From the NCBI GenBank assembly GCA_036394575.1, contig DASWEY010000082.1, forward strand, positions 62,001 through 126,000: 64,000 nt of DNA. The letters are read 5' to 3'. The first letter of the stretch is position 1; every line of letters begins with the position of its first letter. This DNA comes from UKL13-2 sp036394575 (GTDB lineage: Bacteria; Pseudomonadota; Gammaproteobacteria; Burkholderiales; Usitatibacteraceae). This document shows positions 1-9,354 of the stretch, piece after piece. The position numbers were made by a program, and so were the translations under genes. The notes beneath the pieces were generated by a model. That model was given only the letters and a program-made list of their open reading frames with translations. It ran no database searches and was not told where the DNA came from.

Positions 1-432
1 CAGTTGGTTTATGCCCGGGAACAGCAGTTAGGCGGCTTCCAACTGACCCAGGACATCTCTCGCCAGTTCGGTATGCCTATTGAAGAGGCAGAAGTCGCCA
101 AGAAATCGGGGGGGCTCCCGGATAACTATGGCCCCGATGTATTGCAGCCCTTTAACGAAAAGGTGGCGCTGGAAATCACCCGGGCACTGCAGTTCTTTTT
201 TACTTCCACCCAGTTCAGCAAGGTTGACCATGTCGTGCTTTCGGGCGGCTGCGCAACGCTGGAGGGGCTGGAGGAGTTGGTGGCCCAACGCACCCAAGTT
301 CACACGGTTGTGGCAAACCCGTTCGCCAATATGGCTTTGTCGTCAAAGATCAAGCCCCGTCAACTTACCATTGATGCGCCCGCGCTGATGGTTGCTTGCG
401 GGCTCGCCATGAGAAGGTTTGATCCCGCATGA
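1..432 (+). CDS. pilM: PilM, type IV pilus inner-membrane platform protein (C-terminal part)
   Basis: PilM is an actin-like cytoplasmic ATP-binding protein that docks on the short cytoplasmic tail of PilN and links the pilus motor complex to the inner membrane. The reading frame is open from the first base of the window, so the N-terminal part lies outside; 143 residues remain. The actin-fold end is visible as VVLSGGCATLEGLEELVAQR, followed by a segment like the family's (VVANPFANMALS) and a terminal ALMVACGLAMRRF helix. It overlaps pilN by 4 bp, as is usual in pilMNOPQ operons. Identification rests on this C-terminal fold and on the five-gene order. Confidence 0.93.
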   Translation, partial: QLVYAREQQLGGFQLTQDISRQFGMPIEEAEVAKKSGGLPDNYGPDVLQPFNEKVALEITRALQFFFTSTQFSKVDHVVLSGGCATLEGLEELVAQRTQVHTVVANPFANMALSSKIKPRQLTIDAPALMVACGLAMRRFDPA

Positions 433-1037
433 TTCGCATAAATTTACTTCCTCACCGTGAAGAAAAGCGTAAGGCGCGACAAAAACAATTTGCGACGCTG
501 GCTGCATTTGCCGGCATGGTTGCCTTGACGATTGCTGGTCTTCTCTGGTTCTTTTTCGACAGCCAGGTTGAAAACCAGAAAGGGCGTAATAACTACCTGA
601 ATACCGAAATTGCGAAACTCGACAAGGAAATCGAGGAAATACGAAAGATTCGTGAAGAAACCGCCTCGTTGCTGGCGAAAAAACAGGTCGTTGAGGGCCT
701 GCAAAGCAATCGTTCGGATCCGGTATACCTTCTCGATCAGTTGCTGAGACAATTGCCAGAGGGCCTGTATCTGAAGTCGATCAAACAGACCGGCGTCAAG
801 GTGAATGTTACCGGCTATGCCCAATCCAACGCCAGGGTTGCGGCTTTTATGCGAAACATCGAAGCTTCTCCCTATCTGGAAAATCCCAATTTGATTGAAA
901 TCAAAGCCGTCATGGTTAACAGCCAGCGCGCCAATGAATTCAGCATGGATTTTGCACTCAAGCGCCCGAAGGCAGATGACGGAAAATCGGGGGCTCGCAA
1001 GGCAGATCCCGCCAAGGCCGCGGAGAAAAAAGCATGA
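429..1037 (+). CDS. pilN: PilN, type IV pilus assembly protein
   Basis: PilN is a bitopic inner-membrane protein that binds PilM through its N-terminal tail and PilO through its periplasmic part, forming the alignment complex under the secretin. The start MIRINLLPHREEKRKARQ carries the INLLPHRE motif that is the PilM-binding signature. One membrane segment lies at about residues 24-42 (FAGMVALTIAGLLWFFF), followed by a coiled coil (about 45-95) and a ferredoxin-like periplasmic domain. The last 25 residues are Lys/Ala-rich and low in complexity. Length (202 aa) is normal. It overlaps both pilM and pilO by 4 bp, which indicates translational coupling. Confidence 0.95.
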   Translation: MIRINLLPHREEKRKARQKQFATLAAFAGMVALTIAGLLWFFFDSQVENQKGRNNYLNTEIAKLDKEIEEIRKIREETASLLAKKQVVEGLQSNRSDPVYLLDQLLRQLPEGLYLKSIKQTGVKVNVTGYAQSNARVAAFMRNIEASPYLENPNLIEIKAVMVNSQRANEFSMDFALKRPKADDGKSGARKADPAKAAEKKA

Positions 1038-1678
1038 ACAAGTGGCTTGAAGAACTAAAGCAGCTCGATGCCAAGAATCCCGGCAACTGGCCGTGGCCGT
1101 TCAAGATTGCTTCGCTCGTTTTGATCGTAATCCTCATGTTGGTGGGCTTCTATTTTGCTCTCTATCAGGGGCAGCTCGACGATTTGAACCGGGAAGAAAA
1201 AAAGGAAGTGGATCTTAAGAACACTTTCCTGGAAAAGAAAAAGCTGGCTGTTAATCTTGAGGCATACCAGCAGCAGCGTGCTGAAATTGAGCAGGCGTTT
1301 GGTGCCCTGCTAAAACAGCTGCCGACAAAATCCGAGGTCGATGCGCTGATCATCGACATTAACCAGGCGGGCCTGGGCCGCGGACTTCAATTCGATTTGT
1401 TCCGTCCATCGCAGGCCGAGAACTTCACTGAGTTTTATGCAGAGCGTCCGATCAACCTCAAGGTAACCGGCAATTACCATGATCTGGGTGCATTCGCCAG
1501 CGATGTATCAAAGCTCCCACGTATTGTGTTACTGAATGACCTGAAGGTCGACAACATCAAGGACGGTGCCTTGTCGATGGAGGCGATTGCAAAAACTTAT
1601 CGTTACCTGGATCCGGATGAAATTGCGGCGCAGCGTAAATCCTCCCGGGACTCAAAAACCAAGACTGGGGGTAAATGA
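1034..1678 (+). CDS. pilO: PilO, type IV pilus assembly protein
   Basis: PilO pairs with PilN in the periplasm and contacts the lipoprotein PilP, helping to align motor and secretin. The 214-residue protein has a cytoplasmic head, one membrane segment at about residues 24-45 (IASLVLIVILMLVGFYFALY), a Lys/Glu-rich coiled coil (about 50-90) and a pilus-type ferredoxin domain with the motif LPTKSEVDALIIDI. The tail is basic and disordered. It overlaps pilN upstream by 4 bp and pilP downstream by 4 bp (ATGA), so the five genes are probably translated as one coupled unit. Confidence 0.95.
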   Translation: MNKWLEELKQLDAKNPGNWPWPFKIASLVLIVILMLVGFYFALYQGQLDDLNREEKKEVDLKNTFLEKKKLAVNLEAYQQQRAEIEQAFGALLKQLPTKSEVDALIIDINQAGLGRGLQFDLFRPSQAENFTEFYAERPINLKVTGNYHDLGAFASDVSKLPRIVLLNDLKVDNIKDGALSMEAIAKTYRYLDPDEIAAQRKSSRDSKTKTGGK

Positions 1679-2193
1679 TGAAACGTTTACTCGCTTTCGC
1701 GCCCTTGTTTTTGTTGGTCTCCTGTGGGGAGGGGTATTCCGATTTGCGCCAGTTTGTCAAAGACTCCGACAAACTTCCGCGCAAAATCGAACCATTGCCG
1801 CAAGTGAAGCCTTTCGCACCTTTCGCTTATGAAGGATTTGACCTTCCCGATCCATTCCGGCCGCGCAAACTTGCGGTCAAGACAGATGGAGGTGGCGGTG
1901 GTCTTGCCCCGGACCTTAATCGCCGCAAGGAGCCCTTGGAGGCGTATCCATTGGAGCAATTGAAGATGGTGGGCACTCTGCAGCAATCCGGTGTTAACTA
2001 TGCATTAGTGCGCGCCGATAGAACGCTTTACCGCGTCAAAAAAGGCAACTATCTTGGCCAGAATTTCGGCTTGATCACCAACATTTCCGACACAGAAATT
2101 AAACTCAAAGAAATCGTTCAAGATACAGCGGGCGACTGGACAGAACGCGAAAGCGTTTTACCGCTGCTGGAAGGAACGGGAGGTAAACCGTAA
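1675..2193 (+). CDS. pilP: PilP, type IV pilus lipoprotein
   Basis: PilP is an outer-periplasmic lipoprotein bridging the PilN/PilO complex and the secretin PilQ. The N-terminus MMKRLLAFAPLFLLVSCGEG is a lipoprotein signal with lipobox LVSC, so Cys17 would be lipidated. A proline-rich disordered linker follows, then a C-terminal beta domain from about residue 95 (LEQLKMVGTLQQSGVNYALV), the part that binds PilQ. At 172 residues the length is typical. It starts inside the pilO stop and ends one base into pilQ. Either of two adjacent ATG codons could be the start. Confidence 0.95.
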   Translation: MMKRLLAFAPLFLLVSCGEGYSDLRQFVKDSDKLPRKIEPLPQVKPFAPFAYEGFDLPDPFRPRKLAVKTDGGGGGLAPDLNRRKEPLEAYPLEQLKMVGTLQQSGVNYALVRADRTLYRVKKGNYLGQNFGLITNISDTEIKLKEIVQDTAGDWTERESVLPLLEGTGGKP

Positions 2194-4325
2194 TGCATAT
2201 CCATCGATCCCCATCAACTTATCGGGGCTGGGCTGTCCGCCTGTCCGGTTATATGCTGGCATTTTCGGCATTATTTACCGGTGCTGCGGTATTCGCCCAG
2301 GACCCTGAAAAAAACCTGCTCGAATCGATCAATACCTCAACACAGCAAGGCGGTAAAGTCGTCGTCCGCGTCAACTTCAAGGTGCCCCTCGCCAGTATTC
2401 CCGCAGGCTTTACTGTCGCCAACCCGGCACGAATCGCGTTGGATCTCCCCAACACCGCAAACGGGCTGGGCAAAAGCACAGTCGACGTAGGTGAAGGCGA
2501 TGTGCGTTCTATCAGCGTTGTTGAAGTTGCCAACCGTACCCGCATGGTGCTTAATCTGTCGCGAAACCTGAATTACACGGCTGCTCTCGATGGCAATGCC
2601 TTGGTACTTACTGTCGATGCGGCAATACCGGCGGCGGCCAAGGATAATGCGCAGACCGTAAAATTTGCCGATCCCTCGCCCGCTGCGCGCACGCAAAAGC
2701 AAAGCATCCGTGATGTCGATTTCCGGCGGGGAAACAATGGTGAAGGGCGCGTCATCGTCGATTTGTCGTCACCAGGCATCGGTATCGATATTCGCCAGCA
2801 GGGTCGCAATGTCATCGTCGATTTCGTGAATACCAATGCGCCGAAGAATTTGTTGCGCCGTCTTGACGTCAATGATTTCGCTACCCCGGTAAAAACCGTG
2901 GACCTTATTGAACAGGGTGGCAATGCACGCATGGTGATCGAGCCCAAGGGTCTGTGGGAATATTCCGCATATCAGACTGATACGCAATTCATCGTCGAAA
3001 TCAAACCAACCAAGGAAGACCCGAACAAACTTGTTCAGGGCAACGGTTACACCGGCGAAAAATTGACGCTCAATTTCCAGAGTGTGGAAGTTCGCGCCTT
3101 ACTGCAGGTAATTGCGGATTTTACCGGGTTGAATATCATTGCCAGCGATACTGTCAATGGCAATTTGACGCTGCGGTTGAAGGATGTCCCCTGGGACCAA
3201 GCCCTGGATATCATTTTGCAGGCCAAGGGTCTGTCCAAGCGCAAGAACGGCAATGTGGTCTTGATTGCGCCCGCCGATGAACTGGCCACCAAGGAAAAAT
3301 TGGCACTGGAGGCCAGCCAGCAAATTACCGAACTGGAACCCCTGCGGACGGAAAGTTTTGTTTTGTCGTATGCCAAGGCAGCCGACTTGCAGACACTCTT
3401 GTCCAGTGGTGCTCAAAACGCCCAGAAAATTCTCTCCAAACGCGGTTCAGCCACCGTCGACCCGCGCACCAATACCTTGTTTGTGCAAGACGTGCCGGTC
3501 CGCCTTGAGGATGTCCGCCGACTCGTCAGCCAGCTCGATATCCCAGTTCGCCAGGTGATGATTGAAGCCAGAATTGTGATTGCTGACGACAAGTTTAGCC
3601 GGCAATTGGGCGTGAGATTTGGTGTTGGCGGCGGTCGGGGCGCAAGCAATGATGTCGTCGGCAATGGGCGACTCGGTGTTGGCGGAAACATTTCGACCTC
3701 GACCGGTTTTGCGAGCGGGGCCGGCACGGCGACCATCGCAAATAATGTGGACTTGCCGGTAGCTGGGGCAGCCGGTACTCTGGCATTTACCTTCCTGAAC
3801 CTCGGTAATGGGAATATCGTTAATCTGGAGTTGTCCGCCCTGGAGTCGGAAAATCGCGGCAAGGTGGTGTCCAACCCGCGTATCGTAACGGCCGACAAGA
3901 AAAAAGCTACGATATCGCAAGGTACGGAAATACCGTACCAAACTCAGGCCGCAAGCGGGGGATCAACTGTTGCATTCAAACCGGCTGTCTTGTCGCTGGA
4001 CGTGACGCCGCAAATTACCCCGGACGACAAGATCATCATGGATCTTGAAATCAAGAAGGACTCGGTAGGCGCGGTGACTGGCGGCATTCCATCGATCGAC
4101 ACAAAACTGTTGAGGACGCAGATTCTGGTTGAAAATGGAGACACTGCTGTCCTTGGCGGCATTTTCGAGCAGACCACGCGCACTGACGTTACCAAAGTGC
4201 CGTTTCTTGGCGACATTCCCTTTATTGGTAATCTCTTCAAGAACACATCGAAGCAGGATGATAAAACCGAGCTGCTGATTTTCATCACGCCCCGTATCAT
4301 CAAGGATCAGCTGACGATTCGCTGA
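2193..4325 (+). CDS. pilQ: PilQ, type IV pilus secretin
   Basis: PilQ forms the outer-membrane secretin ring through which the pilus fibre is extruded and DNA can be taken up. The 710-residue precursor has a signal peptide (cleavage probably after AAVFA, about residue 35), two AMIN domains (about 55-285) that bind peptidoglycan, an STN/N0 domain (about 300-350, LNFQSVEVRALLQVIADFTG), a secretin N1 domain (about 395-460) and the C-terminal secretin domain (about 515-705) with VPFLGDIPFIGNLFKN and the final ELLIFITPRII. All expected parts are present. A hairpin terminator follows at 4392, so this is the end of the pil transcript. Confidence 0.97.
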   Translation: MHIHRSPSTYRGWAVRLSGYMLAFSALFTGAAVFAQDPEKNLLESINTSTQQGGKVVVRVNFKVPLASIPAGFTVANPARIALDLPNTANGLGKSTVDVGEGDVRSISVVEVANRTRMVLNLSRNLNYTAALDGNALVLTVDAAIPAAAKDNAQTVKFADPSPAARTQKQSIRDVDFRRGNNGEGRVIVDLSSPGIGIDIRQQGRNVIVDFVNTNAPKNLLRRLDVNDFATPVKTVDLIEQGGNARMVIEPKGLWEYSAYQTDTQFIVEIKPTKEDPNKLVQGNGYTGEKLTLNFQSVEVRALLQVIADFTGLNIIASDTVNGNLTLRLKDVPWDQALDIILQAKGLSKRKNGNVVLIAPADELATKEKLALEASQQITELEPLRTESFVLSYAKAADLQTLLSSGAQNAQKILSKRGSATVDPRTNTLFVQDVPVRLEDVRRLVSQLDIPVRQVMIEARIVIADDKFSRQLGVRFGVGGGRGASNDVVGNGRLGVGGNISTSTGFASGAGTATIANNVDLPVAGAAGTLAFTFLNLGNGNIVNLELSALESENRGKVVSNPRIVTADKKKATISQGTEIPYQTQAASGGSTVAFKPAVLSLDVTPQITPDDKIIMDLEIKKDSVGAVTGGIPSIDTKLLRTQILVENGDTAVLGGIFEQTTRTDVTKVPFLGDIPFIGNLFKNTSKQDDKTELLIFITPRIIKDQLTIR

Positions 4326-4391
4326 TCTGCGATGTTGATGTATTAGGGAGCGGATTGCAGGACATAACAAGAAAACTTGAACCTACCATTC

Positions 4392-4423
4392 CGGGGCGCT
4401 GCAATTAGCGCCCCGTTTGTTTT
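4392..4423 (+). terminator. Rho-independent terminator after pilQ
   Basis: A 9-bp perfect stem CGGGGCGCT / AGCGCCCCG (4392-4400 and 4407-4415) with a 6-base loop is followed by TTTGTTTT. It lies 66 bp after the pilQ stop and upstream of aroK, so aroK-aroB probably has its own promoter or relies on read-through. Confidence 0.8.
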
Positions 4424-4479
4424 GGGTGTCGGCACATTCCGCCCCAAATCTCAAACGCTTGTTTTTCCGGCCTGCGATC

Positions 4480-5025
4480 ATGACTATGCAGCGTAATATT
4501 TTTCTGGTGGGCATGCCCGGCGCAGGCAAAAGCACGTTGGGCAAGTGTCTGGCAAAACGCCTGTCGCTTGCTTTTGTCGATGCCGACCACGAATTGGTCG
4601 CGAAGACCGGGGTGTCGATAGCGACGATCTTCGAGTTCGAGGGCGAGGCAGGATTTCGCGGGCGTGAGGCGCAAATGCTCGGCGAATTGGTGACCCGGCA
4701 GGGAATCGTGCTGGCGACCGGCGGAGGCGTAATTTTGTCCGCGGCCAACCGGGAGGCTCTGCGCAGTCATGGCGTGGTAATTTACCTGCGCGCCAGCCTT
4801 AACGACCTGCGCTTGCGGACCATGCGCGATAACAAGCGCCCTCTGTTGCAGGCCGGCGACCCTGAACAGGTGTTGCAGGATCTTCTGAATACCCGTGAAC
4901 CGCTTTACAATGAAGTTGCCCACTTGATCATCGATACCGGGCGGCAGTCGGCGACCAGGCTTGCGGAAGTCATCCTCGAGAGTCTGACCGATCGCGGACT
5001 TTGGATGACGCCACCCGGCAGTTAA
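4480..5025 (+). CDS. aroK: Shikimate kinase
   Basis: Phosphorylates shikimate at the 3-hydroxyl using ATP, the fifth step of chorismate synthesis. The P-loop is GMPGAGKST (residues 11-19). The substrate-binding DxD is D34/D36, R60 lies in FRGRE, and the GGG turn is at residues 81-83. The lid region is DNKRPLL. The chosen ATG gives 181 residues, close to the usual length; a longer open frame upstream would add 21 residues with no homology-like character. aroB follows 37 bp later, the common aroKB pair. Confidence 0.95.
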   Translation: MTMQRNIFLVGMPGAGKSTLGKCLAKRLSLAFVDADHELVAKTGVSIATIFEFEGEAGFRGREAQMLGELVTRQGIVLATGGGVILSAANREALRSHGVVIYLRASLNDLRLRTMRDNKRPLLQAGDPEQVLQDLLNTREPLYNEVAHLIIDTGRQSATRLAEVILESLTDRGLWMTPPGS

Positions 5026-5062
5026 CGCTTGTTCCTGCGGCGACCTGAAGCAACCAACCACA

Positions 5063-6226
5063 ATGATTACCAAACATTCGCAGGCTCCTGCGCCCCTCGT
5101 TTCAACAGACCCACCTCTGATTACTGAGTTGCAGGTCACGCTTGGCGACCGCTCGTACCCGATTTTGATCGGCTCCGGCCTGCTGAATAAACCCGAAATA
5201 ATCGGGCGATATTTGTCCCAGGCGCGTGTCGCGCTCGTTACCAATGAGACGTTATGGTTGCCATATGGGAGAGTATTGGTCAACCGCTTGGAGGCGCAGC
5301 AAATCCTGGTGCTGCCGATCATACTGCCCGATGGCGAGGCCCATAAGGATTGGAATGCCCTCAACCAGATATTCGATGCCTTGCTGCAGCATGCCTGCGA
5401 TCGTAAAACCACGCTGATCGCCCTCGGCGGCGGTGTGATCGGCGACATCACGGGATTCGCAGCCGCCACCTATCAGAGGGGAGTTCCCTTTATTCAAATT
5501 CCAACCACCCTGCTTGCTCAGGTGGATTCCTCGGTGGGCGGTAAAACGGCCATCAATCACCCGCGCGGCAAAAACATGATTGGCGCGTTTTATCAGCCTC
5601 AGTTGGTGCTGGCGGACACGGATACTTTGAAAACGCTGCCTGATCGCGAGTTCCGCTCCGGTCTTGCGGAGGTCATCAAGTACGGCCTGATTCTCGATGC
5701 CGCGTTCTTTACCTGGCTGGAGGCGCATATCGATGCCCTGCTGGTGCGCGACGCTGCGGCGCTGATGATGGCAATCCGACGCTCATGCGAACTCAAGGCG
5801 CAGGTCGTGGCGGCCGATGAGCGCGAAACCGCAAAGGATGGGGGTCGCGCCTTGCTTAATCTCGGCCACACCTTCGGTCACGCCATAGAAACGGCGCTGG
5901 GTTACGGCACATGGTTGCACGGCGAGGCGGTGGCCTGCGGCATGATGCTGGCGGCGAAACTATCGTGTGAACTGGGCCAGTTGGGCAAGGATGAGTTGAT
6001 TCGCAGCATGCGCCTGCTGGAGCGCGCGGGCCTGCCTACCGCCTTGCCTGAGGTGACGCCAGAGCAGATGCTCGAACACATGATTCGCGACAAGAAAAAT
6101 GAGGGTGGCACCATCAAGCTGATATTGCTCAAGGCCATCGGTGAAGCTTATGTCGATGCGAATGTATCGACTGCACGCATTAAAGATTTTCTGCAACAAG
6201 CATCCATCAGGACAACGGCGCGCTGA
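5063..6226 (+). CDS. aroB: 3-dehydroquinate synthase
   Basis: NAD- and metal-dependent enzyme converting DAHP to 3-dehydroquinate, the second step of the shikimate pathway. The NAD-binding GGGVIGDITGFAAATYQRG, the substrate loop VGGKTAINHP and the metal ligands E in RSGLAEVIKYGLI, H in LLNLGHTFGHAIE and H in LHGEAVACGM are all present. At 387 residues it is about 20 longer than usual. The homologous core starts near LQVTLGDRSYPI, so a TTG at 5129 is a possible alternative start. The 3' end overlaps the convergent TPR gene by 20 bp. Confidence 0.95.
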   Translation: MITKHSQAPAPLVSTDPPLITELQVTLGDRSYPILIGSGLLNKPEIIGRYLSQARVALVTNETLWLPYGRVLVNRLEAQQILVLPIILPDGEAHKDWNALNQIFDALLQHACDRKTTLIALGGGVIGDITGFAAATYQRGVPFIQIPTTLLAQVDSSVGGKTAINHPRGKNMIGAFYQPQLVLADTDTLKTLPDREFRSGLAEVIKYGLILDAAFFTWLEAHIDALLVRDAAALMMAIRRSCELKAQVVAADERETAKDGGRALLNLGHTFGHAIETALGYGTWLHGEAVACGMMLAAKLSCELGQLGKDELIRSMRLLERAGLPTALPEVTPEQMLEHMIRDKKNEGGTIKLILLKAIGEAYVDANVSTARIKDFLQQASIRTTAR

Positions 6227-6536
6227 GCCGCTTCAGGAACACCGCCATTTCCTTTGCCGCCTGCTTATCGCCTTTGGCTTCGGCCGCAGCCATGCCAAGG
6301 CGGTAAGCCTCGATTGCCCCCGGCGCATCATTCAGTGTGGTAAGCGCCTTGCCAAGAAGTTTCCAGGCGGCGGAATAGCCGGTATCCAGGGCCGTCGCAA
6401 CGCGCAGGTGTTCCGCGGCACGCGCGGCATCGCCGATTTTCAAATACTCGCTGCCCAGCGAAAACCGCAGCAATGCCGAATCCCGGCCGTTTGCCAGCAA
6501 TTTTTCGAAATTTTCGATCATCCCCATCGTCATCAC
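6207..6536 (-). CDS. Small tetratricopeptide-repeat protein
   Basis: A 109-residue protein built almost entirely of helix pairs: ALLRFSLGSEYLKIGDAARA, then GYSAAWKLLGKALTTLNDAP and AIEAYRLGMAAAEAKGD, matching the TPR pattern of small residues at positions 8, 20 and 27 over two to three repeats. TPR folds mediate protein-protein contact; no catalytic motif is present and no signal peptide is seen. It is convergent with aroB (20-bp overlap) and divergent from the peptide-transport operon. Its partner cannot be read from the sequence. Three closely spaced Met codons leave the exact start open. Confidence 0.8.
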   Translation of the reverse strand: MMTMGMIENFEKLLANGRDSALLRFSLGSEYLKIGDAARAAEHLRVATALDTGYSAAWKLLGKALTTLNDAPGAIEAYRLGMAAAEAKGDKQAAKEMAVFLKRLSAPLS

Positions 6537-6670
6537 TCCCGATCATTGCGCTCGAACCTGTACGGGCTTGCGAGCAAACAGTTTGCGTTATTATCCGTGG
6601 TCAAGCTTGTCCCTGTACTTACGGCCCGCGCAGCCACGGCTACGGCCTTTCTGAATTACCGGAGATTTTC

Positions 6671-8272
6671 ATGGTTCGAGTGCAAAAAAAACTTGCCCTG
6701 CTATTTGCAATGCTGGCTGTCGCCGTCGCCGGACTCGTCTGCGCACAGGTCAAACCGGTTGGGGCACGTGATATTTCCATCGGCTTGCAGGCCGCCATTA
6801 CCTCAATGGATCCGCATTTTCACAATGTCGGCCCCAACAACAGCACCCTGCGCCACATCTTCGAGTCTCTGGTCAACACCGACGAAAACCAGAAACTCAC
6901 GCCCGGCCTGGCGACATCGTGGCGAGCAATCGACGATACCACCTGGGAATTCAAGTTGCGCAAGAATGTGCACTGGCATGATGGCTCGCCATTCACTGCC
7001 GACGATGTGGTCTTCACCCTGAAGCGCGTCCCCGTCGTACCGAACAGTCCGTCATCGTTTGCCACCTTCACCAAACCGATCGTCGACATCAAGGTTGTCG
7101 ATGCCCATACCCTGATTTTCAAGACTGCGACGCCGCATGTGCTGTTGCCTTCCGATCTTTCCGCCGTGCGCATCGTCTCCCGGCTGTATGGCGAAAAGGC
7201 GACGACCGAGGACTACAACTCCGGCAAGGCCGCAATCGGGACCGGGCCCTACAAGTTCGTGGAATACATTCCCAACCAGCGTCTGGTGGTTAAAGCGAAT
7301 TACGGTTATTGGGGTGGCGAGGAGCCCTGGGACAAGGTGACGTTCAAGATGCTCACCAATCCGGCCGCCCGGGTTGCCGCGCTGCTGTCCGGCGACGTCG
7401 AAATGATCGAAACCGTACCGACGGCCGATATCGCCAAGCTTGAGAAAAACCCGAAGTTTGCGCTTTCCAATAAAGTCTCGAATCGCGTCATTTATGTCCA
7501 CTTGAATCAGCACCAGGAAACGGCGCCGGCATTTCTGTTCGACAAATCCGGCAAGCCGCTGGAAAAGAATCCCTTTCGGGACGTGCGTGTGCGGCGCGCA
7601 CTGTCGATGGCCATCAATCGTGACGCCATGGTCAGCCGCGTGATGGAGGGCAAGGGCGTGGCGGCATCCCAGTTGGTCGCGGATTTCTTTTATGGCAGCA
7701 GCAAGAGACTCAAGCCGATGAAGTACGACCCCGAGGGCGCCAAAAAACTGCTGGCCGAAGCCGGCTATCCCAGCGGCTTTGCGATGACCATTCATGGTCC
7801 GAACAATCGCTATATCAATGATGTCGCCATCGCGCAAACCTTGGCGCAGTTTTACTCGCGCATCGGCATCGATGCCAAGGTCGACACCATGCCGTCCAGC
7901 GTCTACTTCACGCGCGCCAGCAAGCTGGAATTCAGCTATATGGTGCTGGGCTGGGCCTCTGAATCCGGCGAGCAAGGCTCCTCGCTGCGTTCCCTGCTGG
8001 CCACCTACGACCCGGCCAATGGCATGGGCGTGACCAACCGCGGGCGCTATTCCAATCCGATATTCGACAAGGCTCTGGGCGAGGCGCTGGTCACCATGGA
8101 CAATAAAAAACGCGAGGGCATGATCCAGAAAGCCGCTGAAATCGCCATGGACGATGTGGCCCTGATCCCCCTGCATTACGAAGTGAGCACCTGGGCAACC
8201 ACCCGGGCGCTGAAGTACACGCCGCGCACCGATCAATACACCCTGGCAATGGAATTGAAGCCAGTCAAATAA
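6671..8272 (+). CDS. Periplasmic dipeptide/oligopeptide-binding protein of an ABC importer (SBP family 5)
   Basis: Captures peptides in the periplasm and delivers them to the permeases encoded next. The start ATG at 6671 is chosen because GGAGA stands 6 bases before it and because it opens a clean signal peptide (KKLALLFAMLAVAVAGLVCA, cleavage near residue 26). The mature protein has the family-5 hallmarks: ITSMDPHFHN near the N-terminus, the LTPGLATSWRAIDDTTWEFKL block, NVHWHDGSPFTADDVVFTLK, and FRDVRVRRALSMAINRD. Length 533 aa is normal. The family also binds nickel, glutathione and other ligands, so the substrate is uncertain. It is the first gene of a run reaching 14246. Confidence 0.9.
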   Translation: MVRVQKKLALLFAMLAVAVAGLVCAQVKPVGARDISIGLQAAITSMDPHFHNVGPNNSTLRHIFESLVNTDENQKLTPGLATSWRAIDDTTWEFKLRKNVHWHDGSPFTADDVVFTLKRVPVVPNSPSSFATFTKPIVDIKVVDAHTLIFKTATPHVLLPSDLSAVRIVSRLYGEKATTEDYNSGKAAIGTGPYKFVEYIPNQRLVVKANYGYWGGEEPWDKVTFKMLTNPAARVAALLSGDVEMIETVPTADIAKLEKNPKFALSNKVSNRVIYVHLNQHQETAPAFLFDKSGKPLEKNPFRDVRVRRALSMAINRDAMVSRVMEGKGVAASQLVADFFYGSSKRLKPMKYDPEGAKKLLAEAGYPSGFAMTIHGPNNRYINDVAIAQTLAQFYSRIGIDAKVDTMPSSVYFTRASKLEFSYMVLGWASESGEQGSSLRSLLATYDPANGMGVTNRGRYSNPIFDKALGEALVTMDNKKREGMIQKAAEIAMDDVALIPLHYEVSTWATTRALKYTPRTDQYTLAMELKPVK

Positions 8273-8366
8273 CCGGTTTTTTGCAGTCGTTTTCTCAAAG
8301 GTTTCCTCTTCGCCGCCGCTCGTGATCGAGTCTCCATTTATGTCGCAATACTCAGCCGGATAACGC

Positions 8367-9353
8367 ATGCTTTCCTATACGATTCGGCGCCTGTTCCAAT
8401 CCGGCTTTGTGCTGGTCGCCATGTCGTTCCTGGTATTTATCGGCGTCTATGCGGTCGGCAATCCGGTCGAATTGCTGATCAATCCGCAGGCCGATGAAGT
8501 TGAACGGCTACGCGCCACCGTCGCCATGGGCCTGGACAAACCCCTTTATGTGCAATACCTGACCTTCCTGGGCAATGCATTTACCGGCGACTTCGGGCGG
8601 TCTTTCGTGTTCAACATTCCGGCGCTTCAGCTGATTCTGCAGAAACTGCCGGCCACACTCGAACTGGCCGTGTTCGCGATGCTGCTGGCGATTTTCATCG
8701 GCATTCCGCTGGGGCTGATTGCGGGGCTGCGACCGGACGGTTTCATCGGCCGCAGCATCATGGCGGCGTCGATCGTCGGATTTTCGCTGCCGACATTCTG
8801 GGTGGGCCTGGTGCTCATCCTGTTTTTCTCCGTGCATCTGGGCTGGTTGCCCTCGAACGGGCGCGGCGAAACCGTGGTCGTACTGGGCGTGCCGCTGAGT
8901 TTTCTGACCCGGGACGGGCTCGCGCATCTGCTGATGCCGGCGCTCAATCTGGCCCTGTTCAAATTGTCCCTGCTGATTCGCCTGACGCGCGCCAGCACGC
9001 GTGAAGCGCTGCTGCAGGACTATGTGAAATTCGCGCGCGCCAAAGGCTTGTCGAATGCGCGCATCATCGGCGTGCATGTGCTGAAGAACATCATGATCCC
9101 GATCGTCACCGTGATCGGGCTTGAATTCGGCTCGGTGATCGCTTTCGCCGTCGTCACCGAATCTATTTTCGCCTGGCCCGGCACCGGCAAATTGCTGATC
9201 GATTCCATCAACCAACTCGACCGCCCGGTGATTGTCGCTTATCTGCTGACCATCGTGACCCTGTTCATCATCATCAATTTTGTCGTCGATGTGATTTACT
9301 CGCGCCTCGACCCACGCGTGGGCCTGGGCGGCCAGCATGCCGGGGGCCACTGA
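8367..9353 (+). CDS. ABC transporter permease, DppB type
   Basis: One of two membrane subunits forming the peptide channel. Begins MLSYTIRRLFQSGFVLVAMS with the first membrane helix, followed by a periplasmic loop and five further helices, the usual DppB/OppB topology. The cytoplasmic EAA loop, which docks on the ATPases, is YVKFARAKGLSNARIIGVHV near residue 215. Length 328 aa is typical. It is separated from the binding-protein gene by 94 bp and from the second permease by one base, so it is clearly in the same operon. Confidence 0.93.
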   Translation: MLSYTIRRLFQSGFVLVAMSFLVFIGVYAVGNPVELLINPQADEVERLRATVAMGLDKPLYVQYLTFLGNAFTGDFGRSFVFNIPALQLILQKLPATLELAVFAMLLAIFIGIPLGLIAGLRPDGFIGRSIMAASIVGFSLPTFWVGLVLILFFSVHLGWLPSNGRGETVVVLGVPLSFLTRDGLAHLLMPALNLALFKLSLLIRLTRASTREALLQDYVKFARAKGLSNARIIGVHVLKNIMIPIVTVIGLEFGSVIAFAVVTESIFAWPGTGKLLIDSINQLDRPVIVAYLLTIVTLFIIINFVVDVIYSRLDPRVGLGGQHAGGH

Positions 9354-9354
9354 A

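Noticed and set aside
4405..5469. 354-codon antisense frame over aroK and aroB
   Set aside because: Covers two well-supported genes on the other strand and has no protein-like character.
7052..8368. 438-codon open frame antisense to the peptide-binding protein gene
   Set aside because: It is the mirror of GC-rich codon usage of a clearly real gene; its translation is full of His, Gly, Gln and Arg without any domain, and no ribosome site is present.
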